A stretch of DNA of 64,000 nucleotides from Planctomycetota bacterium (lineage in GTDB: Bacteria; Planctomycetota; SZUA-567; H5-PLA8): positions 1,984,001 through 2,048,000 of the forward strand of contig JAOSKN010000001.1 of NCBI GenBank assembly GCA_027493525.1, written 5' to 3'. The position numbers and the translations under genes were made by a program. The notes beneath the pieces are model-generated. The model made no database searches. It was given only the letters and a program-made list of their open reading frames with translations, and was not told where the DNA came from. This document shows, piece by piece, positions 17,338-27,288 of the stretch; positions within the stretch are counted from its first letter, which is position 1, and every line of letters starts with the position of its first letter.

Positions 17338-19440
17338 CTATCCCGGCAGCATGTTGTAGCCGTCGACATTATGCGCGCCGGCCGCCACGACCTTCCAGAA
17401 TATCGTCGCCAAGCCCTCGCCCACCACCAGCCCGATGAAAAAGCGCTTCCAGGTCAGGTACACGCGGCTCCCCCCGTACTTGAGGATCGCGCCCTTGATC
17501 GCCCAGCCCAGAAAGAACGAGAACCACAGATGCAGACTTGGATAGGGGCCCATCCAAGTCGCCACGCCGATCGGGTGGGGGAACCAGAAGAAGACGGTTC
17601 GCAGGAACAAGCTGAGCAGCATGAACGCCGCTCCGAAGGAGCACCAGAAGATGCGCGACCCGTCGGCGCGCGCCACGTCCGGGATCTCCTCGCGCGGGAC
17701 CGCGGCGCCGCGCTTGCCGTATTCCTCCAGTTTCTGGTCGTAGGCCTGGATCTTCGAGACGGCGGCGGCCATCTCCGCGTACTCGGACTTGGGGTGGCTG
17801 GTGAAGCGCCAGGTCATCTGCTGCGCGCCGCCGGGCGTATGGTAGGCGGTATAGAGAAAAGCGAAGAAACTCACCGCCAGCGAGACGACGACCGCGAGGA
17901 CCATCCCGCCGAGCGCCGAACGCAGCCGCAGTCCGGTGCGCGAGGCCAGGTGCAGCGCGTTCAGGATCACCGGCATGAAGACGACGCGGAACCAATCGGC
18001 CACCATGGTGCGATTCCAGACGTGGAGCTTCACGTAATTGGAGGCTCCCAGCAGGTGCGGCGGCGCGACGGCTTGCAGGATCTGGGTCGGAAAGATGCTG
18101 TTCTGCATGAAGAACATGCCGCCCTCGCAGGAGAGCCGCGCCAGCCCGAGCATCGCCAGGAGCATCAGGACCAGCAGCGCCACGGCCCAGACCGGGGAGA
18201 TGCCGTAGGCGACCATCCAGGCCACCGAGCCCAGGGCGCAGCCGGCCAGGAGCAGCCAGAGCCAGCGCGGGTGAACCTCGTGCGGGTCGTGTTCGGCGGC
18301 CACGAGCCCCAGCGCGGCCTTCAGGGACCCGCCCAGTTCGCGCCGCGCCATCCAGCACGCCGCGAGGGCCAGCGCGTACATCGCGCCGGTGCCCGACTCC
18401 ACGAACGGGCCGTCCCAATACCGGCCGCCTTGGGGCAGGAGCCCGTAGTTGATCGAGAAGAACGAGAGCACGCGCTGCAGGATGAAATAGAACCACAGGC
18501 TGAAGGAGACCTCCAGGGGCAGGAGGTAGGTGAGCCCGATCACCGAGAGGTAGATGTACATCCAGACCGGCAGCAGGCCGTTCCAGGGCGGCTCGGAGAG
18601 GTACTGGTAGAAGCTCGAGCCGCGCGGGATCTCCGGGAGGTTGGGCACGTAATCGGCCAGGTTGTTCCAGGCGTGGAAGACGAACGCGGCCCCGATGCCC
18701 CAGCGCGCCATGCCGCTGCTCAGGAAGCCCCCACCTTCGTAAAGCCCATGGACCATATCTTCGGGCAACTGGGCCAGCGGGAAGGCGAGTTGTTCGCGGT
18801 CCGACCACTGCCGCCGCAGCAGACTCGAGAGCGCGAAGAGCATCCCGAACATCATCAGCAGCGCCAGACTCCAGCGCAGGTACGGCCCGATCCAAGGGCG
18901 CCAGGGGATGGCCCCGCCTTTGGGCAGCCCCGTGTAGAACCACTCCACCGGCCGGGCCTCTTCCGTATCGTGCGGCGCCCATTCCGCGGGAACGTTGGGG
19001 AGCACCAGGTCTCCATAGCGGTTCTCCGGGCTGTCGTAGAAGGCCCCGCCGGTGACCTGGCTGACCCAGAACGCCCAGAAGCCGTTGCCGGGCAGCGCGG
19101 TGACCAGCATGGTCATGCAGAAGACGAGGATCAGGTCGGCGCGCCGCAGCCCGAGCGCCGTGCGGAACTTCCCGAGCGTGAAGCCGACCAGCGCGACCAG
19201 CACGAAGAGCAGGACGATCGAGCTGGCCGGAAACATGTTGTTGGAGAAGAGCGTCCCGCGCAGCACGAAGTCGGCATAGGGGATCGTGAGGCTGATGAAG
19301 ACCACGCCCAGGACCCCGAGCGCCCAGCCGCGCCAGGTGGGCGCTTCGACGGCCGTCGCGCGGCCCATCGCCGGGTCGGATGAAAGCTCGGATACGCGGC
19401 GGCCCAGCCGATAGCTGTCGGAGCGTGAAGCTTCGGGCAT
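17338..19440 (-). CDS. DUF6785-type polytopic membrane protein, likely transporter
   Basis: 700 aa with about 14 hydrophobic segments, including long ones at about 40-60, 72-90 and 100-125. It resembles the DUF6785/6784 proteins common in Planctomycetes, Lentisphaerae and Armatimonadetes, which are distantly like OPT oligopeptide transporters. Motifs: LPGNGFWAFWVSQVTGG, then SCEGGMFFMQNSIFPTQ. The substrate is unknown; the divergent enzyme and lyase genes suggest uptake of a glycan or amino-sugar product. It is transcribed away from the gene at 19688. Confidence 0.75.
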   Translation of the reverse strand: MPEASRSDSYRLGRRVSELSSDPAMGRATAVEAPTWRGWALGVLGVVFISLTIPYADFVLRGTLFSNNMFPASSIVLLFVLVALVGFTLGKFRTALGLRRADLILVFCMTMLVTALPGNGFWAFWVSQVTGGAFYDSPENRYGDLVLPNVPAEWAPHDTEEARPVEWFYTGLPKGGAIPWRPWIGPYLRWSLALLMMFGMLFALSSLLRRQWSDREQLAFPLAQLPEDMVHGLYEGGGFLSSGMARWGIGAAFVFHAWNNLADYVPNLPEIPRGSSFYQYLSEPPWNGLLPVWMYIYLSVIGLTYLLPLEVSFSLWFYFILQRVLSFFSINYGLLPQGGRYWDGPFVESGTGAMYALALAACWMARRELGGSLKAALGLVAAEHDPHEVHPRWLWLLLAGCALGSVAWMVAYGISPVWAVALLVLMLLAMLGLARLSCEGGMFFMQNSIFPTQILQAVAPPHLLGASNYVKLHVWNRTMVADWFRVVFMPVILNALHLASRTGLRLRSALGGMVLAVVVSLAVSFFAFLYTAYHTPGGAQQMTWRFTSHPKSEYAEMAAAVSKIQAYDQKLEEYGKRGAAVPREEIPDVARADGSRIFWCSFGAAFMLLSLFLRTVFFWFPHPIGVATWMGPYPSLHLWFSFFLGWAIKGAILKYGGSRVYLTWKRFFIGLVVGEGLATIFWKVVAAGAHNVDGYNMLPG

Positions 19441-19687
19441 TACGGCTCCTCGCGCGCGGCGGGCAGGCCTTCGAACGATTCAAGGGAGCGCCAACAAGCT
19501 ACCGCATCCGCGGCCTGCCGCGAGTCCCAACCCGTGCGGCGCGGGAGCGCCCCTCCGCCGCCCTTTTCCGGGAAATCGGTCCCTGCGAGGCCGGCGCGGA
19601 ACTGGCTTTTCGAACGCCTTGGCGCAAGATGCAGGGACTCAGCCCTTGCGAAATCAGGCGCGTTCGCCGCATGGAGAGACGCCGTTC

Positions 19688-20830
19688 ATGAAGATCAAGG
19701 ACGTTCGCGCGCTGCCGCTCCTTGGCGCGACCCCCGACGGCGGCTGGAGCCGCGGGTACGATCCCGACGAGAGCCTGCACACGCTGGTCGAGGTCGTCAC
19801 GGACGAGGGCGTGACGGGGCTGGGCAGCGTCTACACCTCGGGCAAACTCGTGGCCGCGGCGCTGGAGCTCCTGAAGCCGCTGTGCCTGGGCGCCTCGGCG
19901 CTCGGGCCTTCCGCCGTCAGCGAGAACCTGCACCAGCAGACGTTCTGGCAGGGGCGCGGCGGGACGCTCACCCATGCGATTTCGGGCATCGATATCGCGC
20001 TCTGGGACATCTTTGGCAAGGCCACGAAGCAGTCGGTCGGGCGGCTGCTCGGCGGGCGGCTGCGGGAGCGGATCAAGCCGTACGGTTCGCTGCTGATGGC
20101 CGAGCCGGCCGAGATGAAGCGGCGCCTAGCGGCCGGGCTCGAGCGCGGCTTCCGCGCCTTCAAGATCGGCTGGGGACCTTTCGGGCGCAAGGACGCCAAA
20201 ACCGACGAGGCGATCGTGAAGGCCGCGCGCGAGGCCGTCGGGCCGGACGTGGAACTGATGGTCGACGCCGGCGGCTCCGACGCCTTCTGGCCGCACGGCT
20301 ATAAGTGGGCGCTCCAGGCCGCGCGCATGCTGGCCCAGTACGAAGTGGTCTGGTTCGAGGAAGCCCTGCGCCCGGACGATTTCGAGGGCTTCGTGAAGCT
20401 CACCGAGCACGCGCCGCTCCCGATCGCCGGCGGCGAGACCTTCACGCGCCGGCAGTCGTTCCTGCCCTGGATCGAGCAGCGCGCCTTCGACTACATCCAG
20501 CCCGACGCGACCAAGGTCGGCGGGCTCACCGAGATGCACCGCCTGGGCCTCTGCGCGGACGACCACCAGGTCCTGCTGGTCCCGCACGGCTGGAACACCG
20601 CCGTGGGGCTGGCCGCCGACCTGCAGCTCGTCTCCGCCGCCGGCAACGCGCGCTGGATCGAGTACATCACGCCCGCGCCGTACATCGAGGACCTGCTCCA
20701 GCAGCCGGTCAGGCTCGACGCCGAAGGCTGGGTCGATATCCCCGACGCGCCGGGCCTGGGCCTGGCGTTCAATCCCGACGGCGTCGAGAAGCACGCGCGC
20801 GGCCTGAAGCTGACCCGCTCGGCGCTCTGA
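19688..20830 (+). CDS. Mandelate racemase/muconate lactonizing enzyme family protein
   Basis: 380 aa, enolase superfamily. The acid/base Lys is in FKIGWG (about residue 158). Metal ligands are in MVDAGG (about 192), WFEEAL (about 222) and GGETF (about 248), and a His is in VPHGWN (about 300). The set fits a sugar-acid dehydratase or epimerase; the exact substrate cannot be read from sequence. I chose the ATG at 19688, after a GGAGAG ribosome site, because family similarity begins at MKIKDVRALPL. It is the first gene of a + strand cluster. Confidence 0.9.
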   Translation: MKIKDVRALPLLGATPDGGWSRGYDPDESLHTLVEVVTDEGVTGLGSVYTSGKLVAAALELLKPLCLGASALGPSAVSENLHQQTFWQGRGGTLTHAISGIDIALWDIFGKATKQSVGRLLGGRLRERIKPYGSLLMAEPAEMKRRLAAGLERGFRAFKIGWGPFGRKDAKTDEAIVKAAREAVGPDVELMVDAGGSDAFWPHGYKWALQAARMLAQYEVVWFEEALRPDDFEGFVKLTEHAPLPIAGGETFTRRQSFLPWIEQRAFDYIQPDATKVGGLTEMHRLGLCADDHQVLLVPHGWNTAVGLAADLQLVSAAGNARWIEYITPAPYIEDLLQQPVRLDAEGWVDIPDAPGLGLAFNPDGVEKHARGLKLTRSAL

Positions 20831-20876
20831 CGCGCCGGCCGGACCGTCCCGACCTTTGCCATCCAGGAGCCCGTCC

Positions 20877-21749
20877 ATGCCCAAGGCCAAGCCGTACCTC
20901 TACGAGAAACTGACCTGGCCCGAGATCAACGACGCCGTGAAGGCGAACAAGGTCGTCGTGATCCCGGTGGGCTCGATCGAGCAGCACGGGCCGCACCTGC
21001 CGCTCGACGTGGACTGCGTCTGCCCGCGCGGCGTCGCGCTGCACGCGGCCGAGCTGGTTCCCGGCGAAATGCTGCTCATGCCCACCCTCGTCCACGGCTA
21101 CACCGGGCACGTGATGGATTTCCCCGGGACGATCAACCTGCACTACCAGCACCTCATCGACTTGGTCGTCGACGTGGGCCGCTCGCTGGCCTACCACGGC
21201 TTCCGCAAGGTCGTCCTGCTCAACGGCCACGGCTCCAACATGCCCAACCTCGACTTGGCTTCCCGGCGCATCAACCTCGAGACGCCCGCCGAGTCGGTCT
21301 TCTGCGCCTGGTGGAACCTGCTGAAGGTGGATCCCGAGTTCATGCCGAAGTGGCGCGAGAGTTACTTCCCCGGCGGCTGCGCCCACGCCTGCGAACTGGA
21401 GACCTCGGCGTACCTCTACCTGGACGGCGAGAACGTGCGGAAAGACAAGATCGCCGACGGGCGGATCGCCTACAACGAAGAGGGCTCCGACTTTCATTGG
21501 GTGGACCTGCTGGGCGCCGGCCCCGCGCCGCTGACGACCTGGACCAGCACTTACACCAAGCAGGGCGTCATGGGCGCCGCGGACCTCGCCACCGCGGAGA
21601 AAGGCAAGGCCGCCGTAGAGGAAGCCGCCAAACAATTGGCCCGGTTGGTGCAGTCCTTCCGCAAGCGCCCAAAGGACAAACGTGTCGATCATCACGCGAG
21701 CCTTCCTGAAATGGAAATGCCCTGGAACCAAGGTAAGTTTGAGTCTTAA
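20877..21749 (+). CDS. Creatininase-family amidohydrolase
   Basis: 290 aa. Metal-binding motifs of the creatininase fold are present: GSIEQHGPHLPLDVD (about 34-48), NGHGSN (about 118) and HACELETS (about 166). The family hydrolyses cyclic or linear amides; members include creatinine amidohydrolase and the riboflavin/F420-pathway enzyme. Start ATG at 20877 has an AGGAG site; it is 46 bp after the enolase-superfamily gene, so they are likely co-transcribed. Substrate not known. Confidence 0.88.
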   Translation: MPKAKPYLYEKLTWPEINDAVKANKVVVIPVGSIEQHGPHLPLDVDCVCPRGVALHAAELVPGEMLLMPTLVHGYTGHVMDFPGTINLHYQHLIDLVVDVGRSLAYHGFRKVVLLNGHGSNMPNLDLASRRINLETPAESVFCAWWNLLKVDPEFMPKWRESYFPGGCAHACELETSAYLYLDGENVRKDKIADGRIAYNEEGSDFHWVDLLGAGPAPLTTWTSTYTKQGVMGAADLATAEKGKAAVEEAAKQLARLVQSFRKRPKDKRVDHHASLPEMEMPWNQGKFES

Positions 21750-21985
21750 AAATGCTAATATGTACCAAATATAGGTGCTTTAAGTAGGTTATTGGGCGCA
21801 CAAAACCACTTAAAACCTACTTTTTATTCTCCACACAACCATCTTGTGTGTATGAATCCTTGCAATTAGTAGGTTTTAGGCGCTCGAATGGGTTGTAAGG
21901 GTCAGCGTCAATCAGAGGACGTAAACCAGAAGCTCACGCCTTCCTTATTACTGGGCCTGGGCAATGGGAATGAGGGAGGCACGCC
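21750..21985. promoter_or_regulatory. AT-rich region with AGTAGGTT motifs
   Basis: About 236 bp, clearly AT-richer than its surroundings. AGTAGGTTNTNGGCGC occurs at about 21783 and about 21868, and an inverted AAAACCTACTT lies between them at about 21811. These could be operator sites for the lyase genes or the scar of a mobile element; I cannot tell which. A purine-rich GGGAGGC precedes the TTG start at 21986. Confidence 0.4.
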
Positions 21986-24727
21986 TTGAAGACCCGAGCC
22001 GATCGAATCCTGGTGCTTCTGACTTTAGCCAGCGGGTGTCTGGCCTTCGCGGCCGCCGGCGAAACCGCCCCGGCGCGCGTGCGGGAGCTGGCGCTCTTCG
22101 CCGGTCCCCAGGAAGGCGTGGAACTCACGGGCCCATTCGCGTTCGTCCCCGAAGGCCCCAAGGGCGAGACGGTGCTGCGCGTGAACGGGTCCTTCAATGC
22201 GCGCATCGACCTGAAGAAGCTGGGCGTCGACCCGCTCGAATACGACATGGCGGTTCTGGACGTGAAGAGCGACCCGCACGCGTGGTTGAAGATGGCGCTC
22301 GAAAATTACCCCCAGGCGCCGGACATGTCGCATTGGTGGTGCCTGGATTCCTCCCGCGGCCGGTTCGACTGGCGCCCCCTCTGGATCTCGCTCAAGGAGC
22401 CCGAGGAGATCAAGCCGCCGAAGGGCAAGCGCGGCATGGCCGAGGTGGCGCCGGACATGCGCGGGCTGCGCCTGGAAGGCCACGTGAGCGACCTAAAGCG
22501 CGTCGCCCAGGATCCGGGGCGCACGCTCTGGATTCGCAACCTGCGGCTCGTCAAGCTGGCCGTCGAACTGGACTGGGACCAGGCGCAGGCGCCGTACACC
22601 TGGGGCGAAGGCAAGGATCTGGTCTACGCCTATCCCCTCACGGTCGCCAACCGGCTGGACCGTCCGGTGACGGCCAAGCTGGCGCTGCTGCCCTTCAAGG
22701 TCGAGAGCGCGCGGGGAGAACTGTCCGCCGAGCGCGTCGAGCTGCAGCCCGGCGAAAAGAAGATCGTCGAGGCGCGCGTGATCCTGCCCGCGGCCGAGGC
22801 CGCGCGCAAGCCGCCCCTGTACTGCGAACTCTTCGAGGCGCGCGCGGAAGCCGAGGGCCTCGCGGATTCCGCGGTCACGATCCTGCGCAGTTCGGATCCC
22901 ATCCATCTCGGCGTGACGGTGCCCCTTCCCGAGGAGAAGCTGCAATACCCGCTCTTCGGCGCCTGGAAGGACAAGGATCCGTCGATCACCGGGCTGACCG
23001 AGAAGAGCGTGGAGGCGCTGAAGAAACTCGCCGACGATGCCAAGCCGGAAGACCTGGACCTGCTGCTGACCGATCCGTCCGGCCTGCAGGGCGGCGATTC
23101 GTCCAAGGGCACGCCGGCCAACGCGGCGCTCCAGCGCTGGGAGAGCGGGTTGACCGGCTGCGCGTGGCTTTACGAGGCGACCGGGGAGCGCGCGTATCTC
23201 GAGAAAGGCACCGCGCTCCTGCTGCGCGCGGCCGAACTTGCCCCGGCGCTGTTCAAGGCCTGGAAAGACCAGCCCATTCGCCGCATTTCAGCCGGCGTAT
23301 TCACCCAGAACACGCTGGGCATGGGCTTTCGCATCGCCGGCACGCAGCGGCCGCCCTACCTGGCGGAGAATCACGGCATCACCCAGGACTTCGACCTCCT
23401 GGCCCGCGACATGAACCCCGAAGCGCGGGCGAAAATCCTCCGCGATTTCCTGCTCCCCGTGGGCGTGCACGTCCGCAACCACTACTTCGGCCTCGGCAAC
23501 CAGCAGTGCACCGTCAACTACCTCGCCATGTACTGCGGGATGGTCACGCGCAACTGGCCGCTCGTCTCGTTCACGTACTCCTCCGAGCACGGCCTGCTCA
23601 ATCATTTCCAGTGGGGCTACGACGACGACGGGCTGTGCACCGAGGGCCACTACCAGACCTACACGATCAATCCGATGCTCTGGCAGACGGAACTGCTGCT
23701 CGGGCGCGGCTTCGATCACTACGACCGGCGCTGGCACCAGATCATTCACAGCCAGGGCGCCGAGGCGATCAGCAAGAGTTACCTCTATCCCAAGCTCGTC
23801 GCCTGGCTCGATAAGGCGCGCTTCGGGGGCAAGCCGTTCATGGCCGACTTGGCCAAGACCGGCGACGGTTACCATCTCGCCGCCGCCACGCTCCTGCGCT
23901 GGCAGGGGCTGGAAGTCATGATGAACTGGAAGACGCACGTCATGCGCGGGAACAACGACCGCTGCTCGCTCTGGATCAAGGGCTCGCCGTTCGCCGTCGG
24001 CGGCGTGATCTACTCTCATAGCTCGTTTGGGCACAGCGTGATCATCGTCGACGAGGAGGCCCAGCACCACGGGTACGCCGAACCGGTCTCGCACGACGTC
24101 GAGGGCCCGGTTCAGCACGTCTCCGTCGTGGACACGAAGGACTATCCCGGCTCGACGATTCACCGCACCTTCGCGCTGCTGGACAAGCATGTGCTCGTCC
24201 TGGACCGCCTGAGCAGCGAAACGCCCCGGACCGTGGATTGGTGCCTGCTCGGCGCGGGCAAGGAACTCTCCCTGAGCATGGACGCGCGCCAGGGCTCGTT
24301 CACGACCAAGCCCGACAACACCACGAACCAGATCACCTACGGGGCGAAGGTGGCCAGCCACCGCTACGCCGCGAGCGGCGAAACCTGGACCGAAGGCAAG
24401 GGCCGCATGCGCATGCTCGGGGCCCCCGGCACCGAGGTTTTCGTCTTCGATTTCGGGGACGCCAAGAAATCCGAGCCGTACCTGATGGTCCGGCGCAAGG
24501 GCGTCACGAAGACCGACTTCGCGGCCTTCTTCTCCACGGAGACCGAGTCCATCGAGAGCGCGCCGGTCGCGAAGGCGGACGGCTCCCCCGCGGACGCCGC
24601 CGGCGTGAAGGTCACGCTCAAGGGCGGCAAGTCGTTTCATGCCCTGGTCAGCTACGAGCCCGCAGGGACCGAGGTCGTGCTCGGGACGCTGAAGACCAAG
24701 GCGCGCTTCGCGACGGACTTTGAATAG
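21986..24727 (+). CDS. Secreted heparinase II/III-like polysaccharide lyase
   Basis: 913 aa. Residues 1-25 form a signal peptide (ILVLLTLASGCLAFAAAG). A beta-rich N-terminal domain (about 30-330) precedes the alpha-toroid region with NHYFGLGNQQCTVNY and DGLCTEGHYQ (about 500-560), then a C-terminal beta-sheet domain with HSSFGHSVIIVDEEAQHHGY (about 672-691). This layout fits lyases of acidic polysaccharides; the glycan is unknown. The start is a TTG with GGGAGGC 7 bp upstream. It is paralogous to the next gene, 27 bp on. Confidence 0.8.
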   Translation: MKTRADRILVLLTLASGCLAFAAAGETAPARVRELALFAGPQEGVELTGPFAFVPEGPKGETVLRVNGSFNARIDLKKLGVDPLEYDMAVLDVKSDPHAWLKMALENYPQAPDMSHWWCLDSSRGRFDWRPLWISLKEPEEIKPPKGKRGMAEVAPDMRGLRLEGHVSDLKRVAQDPGRTLWIRNLRLVKLAVELDWDQAQAPYTWGEGKDLVYAYPLTVANRLDRPVTAKLALLPFKVESARGELSAERVELQPGEKKIVEARVILPAAEAARKPPLYCELFEARAEAEGLADSAVTILRSSDPIHLGVTVPLPEEKLQYPLFGAWKDKDPSITGLTEKSVEALKKLADDAKPEDLDLLLTDPSGLQGGDSSKGTPANAALQRWESGLTGCAWLYEATGERAYLEKGTALLLRAAELAPALFKAWKDQPIRRISAGVFTQNTLGMGFRIAGTQRPPYLAENHGITQDFDLLARDMNPEARAKILRDFLLPVGVHVRNHYFGLGNQQCTVNYLAMYCGMVTRNWPLVSFTYSSEHGLLNHFQWGYDDDGLCTEGHYQTYTINPMLWQTELLLGRGFDHYDRRWHQIIHSQGAEAISKSYLYPKLVAWLDKARFGGKPFMADLAKTGDGYHLAAATLLRWQGLEVMMNWKTHVMRGNNDRCSLWIKGSPFAVGGVIYSHSSFGHSVIIVDEEAQHHGYAEPVSHDVEGPVQHVSVVDTKDYPGSTIHRTFALLDKHVLVLDRLSSETPRTVDWCLLGAGKELSLSMDARQGSFTTKPDNTTNQITYGAKVASHRYAASGETWTEGKGRMRMLGAPGTEVFVFDFGDAKKSEPYLMVRRKGVTKTDFAAFFSTETESIESAPVAKADGSPADAAGVKVTLKGGKSFHALVSYEPAGTEVVLGTLKTKARFATDFE

Positions 24728-24754
24728 GGCCGGCATCGGCCAGGAGATCGGCTT

Positions 24755-27247
24755 ATGAGCCTGAAGCATTGGATCGCGTGTCTGGGCCTCGTGTTGGCCG
24801 CGGCGCTCGCCGCGCGCGCATCCGAAGACCTGGTCAAGCCGCTCGCGGCGATGGACCGCCTGGAGGCGCTGGGCCTGACGGAGGGCTCCGACGCCGAACT
24901 CGTCGCCGAGGGGCCGAACGGCGAAACGGTCCTGTGCGGCGGGCAGTTCGCGCTGAACCTGGACCTCAAGAAGCTTGGCGTCGATGCCCGGGAGTTCGAC
25001 CTGCTCAAGCTTCAGATCAAGGCCGACGCCCGCGCGCACCTCAACGTCTCGCTCGAAAACTATCCGCGCCCTGGCGACCTCGCGCATTGGTACGCCTTCA
25101 GCGGCACGCACGGCGCCTTCGGCTGGCGGACGCTCTGGATCGACCTGCGCCGGCCGGAGGAGATCAAGCCGGCGGGCAGCTACAAGGGCATGGAGAACGC
25201 CGACCCCGAGGCGCGCGGACTGCAGGTCCGGGGCAACATCGGGCAGCGCATGCGCTCGGCCGACCCGCAGGACGGCAGCATCTGGATCGGCTCGATCCGC
25301 CTGGTGCGCGAGGCCGTGCACCTCGATTGGGACATGAGCCAGGCGCCCTTCACCGGAGGCCAGGGCCAGGATCTCGTCTACACCTATCCCATCGCCGTCA
25401 CGAACCGGCTCGACCGGCCTCTGGAGGCCGTGCTCAAGACGGTCCCCTACAAAGTTCAGCACGCCACGGCGGCGTTAAGCCCCGAGCGCGTCGCGCTGCA
25501 GCCGAAGGAGACGAGGACGATCCAGGCGCGCGTGACGCTCCCCGCCGATGTCGCCGCGCGCGAGAAACCCCTGTATTGCGAGCGCTTCATCCTGCTGGCC
25601 TCCGCCGAAGGCTGCGCCGATTCGGAAGTCTCGCTGCTGCGCTCTTCGGACCTGCTGTACCTCACCGCGACCGTGCCCATTCCGGAGGAGCAGCTTGCGT
25701 TTCCCTTCCTCACGCGGCGCAAGGACGTCCCCGAGCTGACCGGGATGCGCGACCGGGAAAGGGCCGCCGAAGCACAGGCCGAGGCGGCCAAGCCCGAGGA
25801 CCTCGACGCGAGCATGGGCACGACCGAAGAGGCCTCCTGGTTTCACGAACTCCACGGCAAGCGCGGGCTGTATCCATGGGGCAAGAACGGCGCATTCGTC
25901 GAGGCCGGCTGGCGTTACCTGAACGGCTCCACCGCCTGCGCGTTCCTCTACGACCTGACCGGGGAGAAGAAGTACCTCGATAAAGGCACGGCGCTGCTGG
26001 CGCACGCGGCCGGCGTTTTTGCCAAGTACAGGCAAGCCTGGGCGGCCGGCGCGTACGGCATGATCAGCGACGGCTGCATCTCCCAGAACACCCTGCGCCT
26101 CGGCTGGGCCACCGGGAGCATGCGCGCGCCGTACGTCATGGACAAGCACGGCCTGTTCAACGACTTCGACCTGCTGGCCAAGGACATGGATCCGGCCGCG
26201 CGCAAGACGATCGTCGAGGGCTTCCTGGTCCCCGCCGCGGTACAGATGGCCGGCCACCGCTTCGGGCTCAGCAACCAACAGGACGTGGTCAACTACCCGA
26301 TCGTGTACGCGGGCATGGCCGCGCGGAACTGGGCGCTGGTCTCGCTGGCCTATTCGGGCGATTACGGGCTGCTCACGCAGCTCGAAAAGGGCTTCGACGA
26401 CGAGGGGCTTTGCACCGAGGCGCACTACCAGGTTCCGTCGCTGCGCCCGATCCTCTACGCCACCGAGCTGCTCTATCACCGCGGCATCGACCTCTACGAC
26501 CAGCGGCTCTGGACGATCCTGCACAGCCGCGCCTACGAAGCGATGAGCGGGCCGTACCGCGACGCCATCGCCGCGTACGTCGACGAGCACCGCTTCAAGG
26601 GCAAGGCCATCGAGAAGCCGAAGGAGGACACCGACGGCCTGCACCTGCCCTCCGGCCTGACCAACCTGCGCTGGAAAGGCTTCGAGGCGGTCATGAACTG
26701 GGGCGCGCAGCTCCATCGCAGCGCGCCCGACCGCTGTGCGCTGGGGTTCGCGGTTCGCGACAAGAAGCATCCGCTCGCCGGCCTCGATGGCGTGGGCGGC
26801 GGCAACTACACCAAGTGTTCGCTGGGCCAGAGCATCCTGATCGTGGACGAGGGCCTGCAAAACGCGGCGCCCGCCGAGATCGTCGCGATGGACCTCAACG
26901 GGCCGGTGCAGTTCATCCAGGCGCGCAGCGAGAAGCACTTTCCGGGAACCGCCATCACGCGCACCTTCGCGCTCGTGGACCAGCTCGTGCTGACCTTCGA
27001 CCGCGCCCAGAGCGACGCGCCGCGCGTCTACGATTGGTGCCTCCACTACCGCGGCGGCAATTTCAGCCACGAGGCCCTGGCCAAGGGGTTCTCCGTGCCG
27101 GCCGAGCGCAAGGAAGGCTCGTTCACCGAGAAAGAAGGCCTATCCACCAAGGGCGTGGATTTCGGCAAGCGCCTGAAGAACAACGAGCACTATTTCGCGC
27201 GGACCGACGGCGACTTCGGCGAGGCCCGGTGTAAACCACCGGTGTAA
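24755..27247 (+). pseudogene. Second heparinase-like lyase, truncated by prophage
   Basis: 830 codons, signal peptide about 1-21 (GLVLAAALAARA). It is similar to the preceding gene along its length: HRFGLSNQQDVVNY, GLCTEAHYQ and LGQSILIVDEGLQNAAP match the same positions. The lyase sequence stops at about 27229 (FGEAR), and the last codons (CKPPV) come from the prophage end. By alignment with its paralogue about 95 C-terminal residues are missing. The first 828 codons are intact, so an inactive or unstable product is likely. Confidence 0.85.
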
Positions 27248-27260
27248 GTCCTGAAAAATC
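27230..27260 (+). promoter_or_regulatory. Prophage left end with two GGTGTAA repeats
   Basis: GGTGTAA occurs at 27229 and 27241, 12 bp apart. Mu-type ends begin with TGT and carry repeated transposase-binding sites close to the tip. These two may be such sites; further sites inward are not obvious by eye. Confidence 0.6.
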
Positions 27261-27288
27261 GCTCTAATTGCACGGGAATGAACGGCGC

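Noticed and set aside
17329-19383. A 684-codon + strand frame opposite the membrane protein
   Set aside because: Same shadow effect; composition is low-complexity, while the minus strand encodes a normal polytopic protein.
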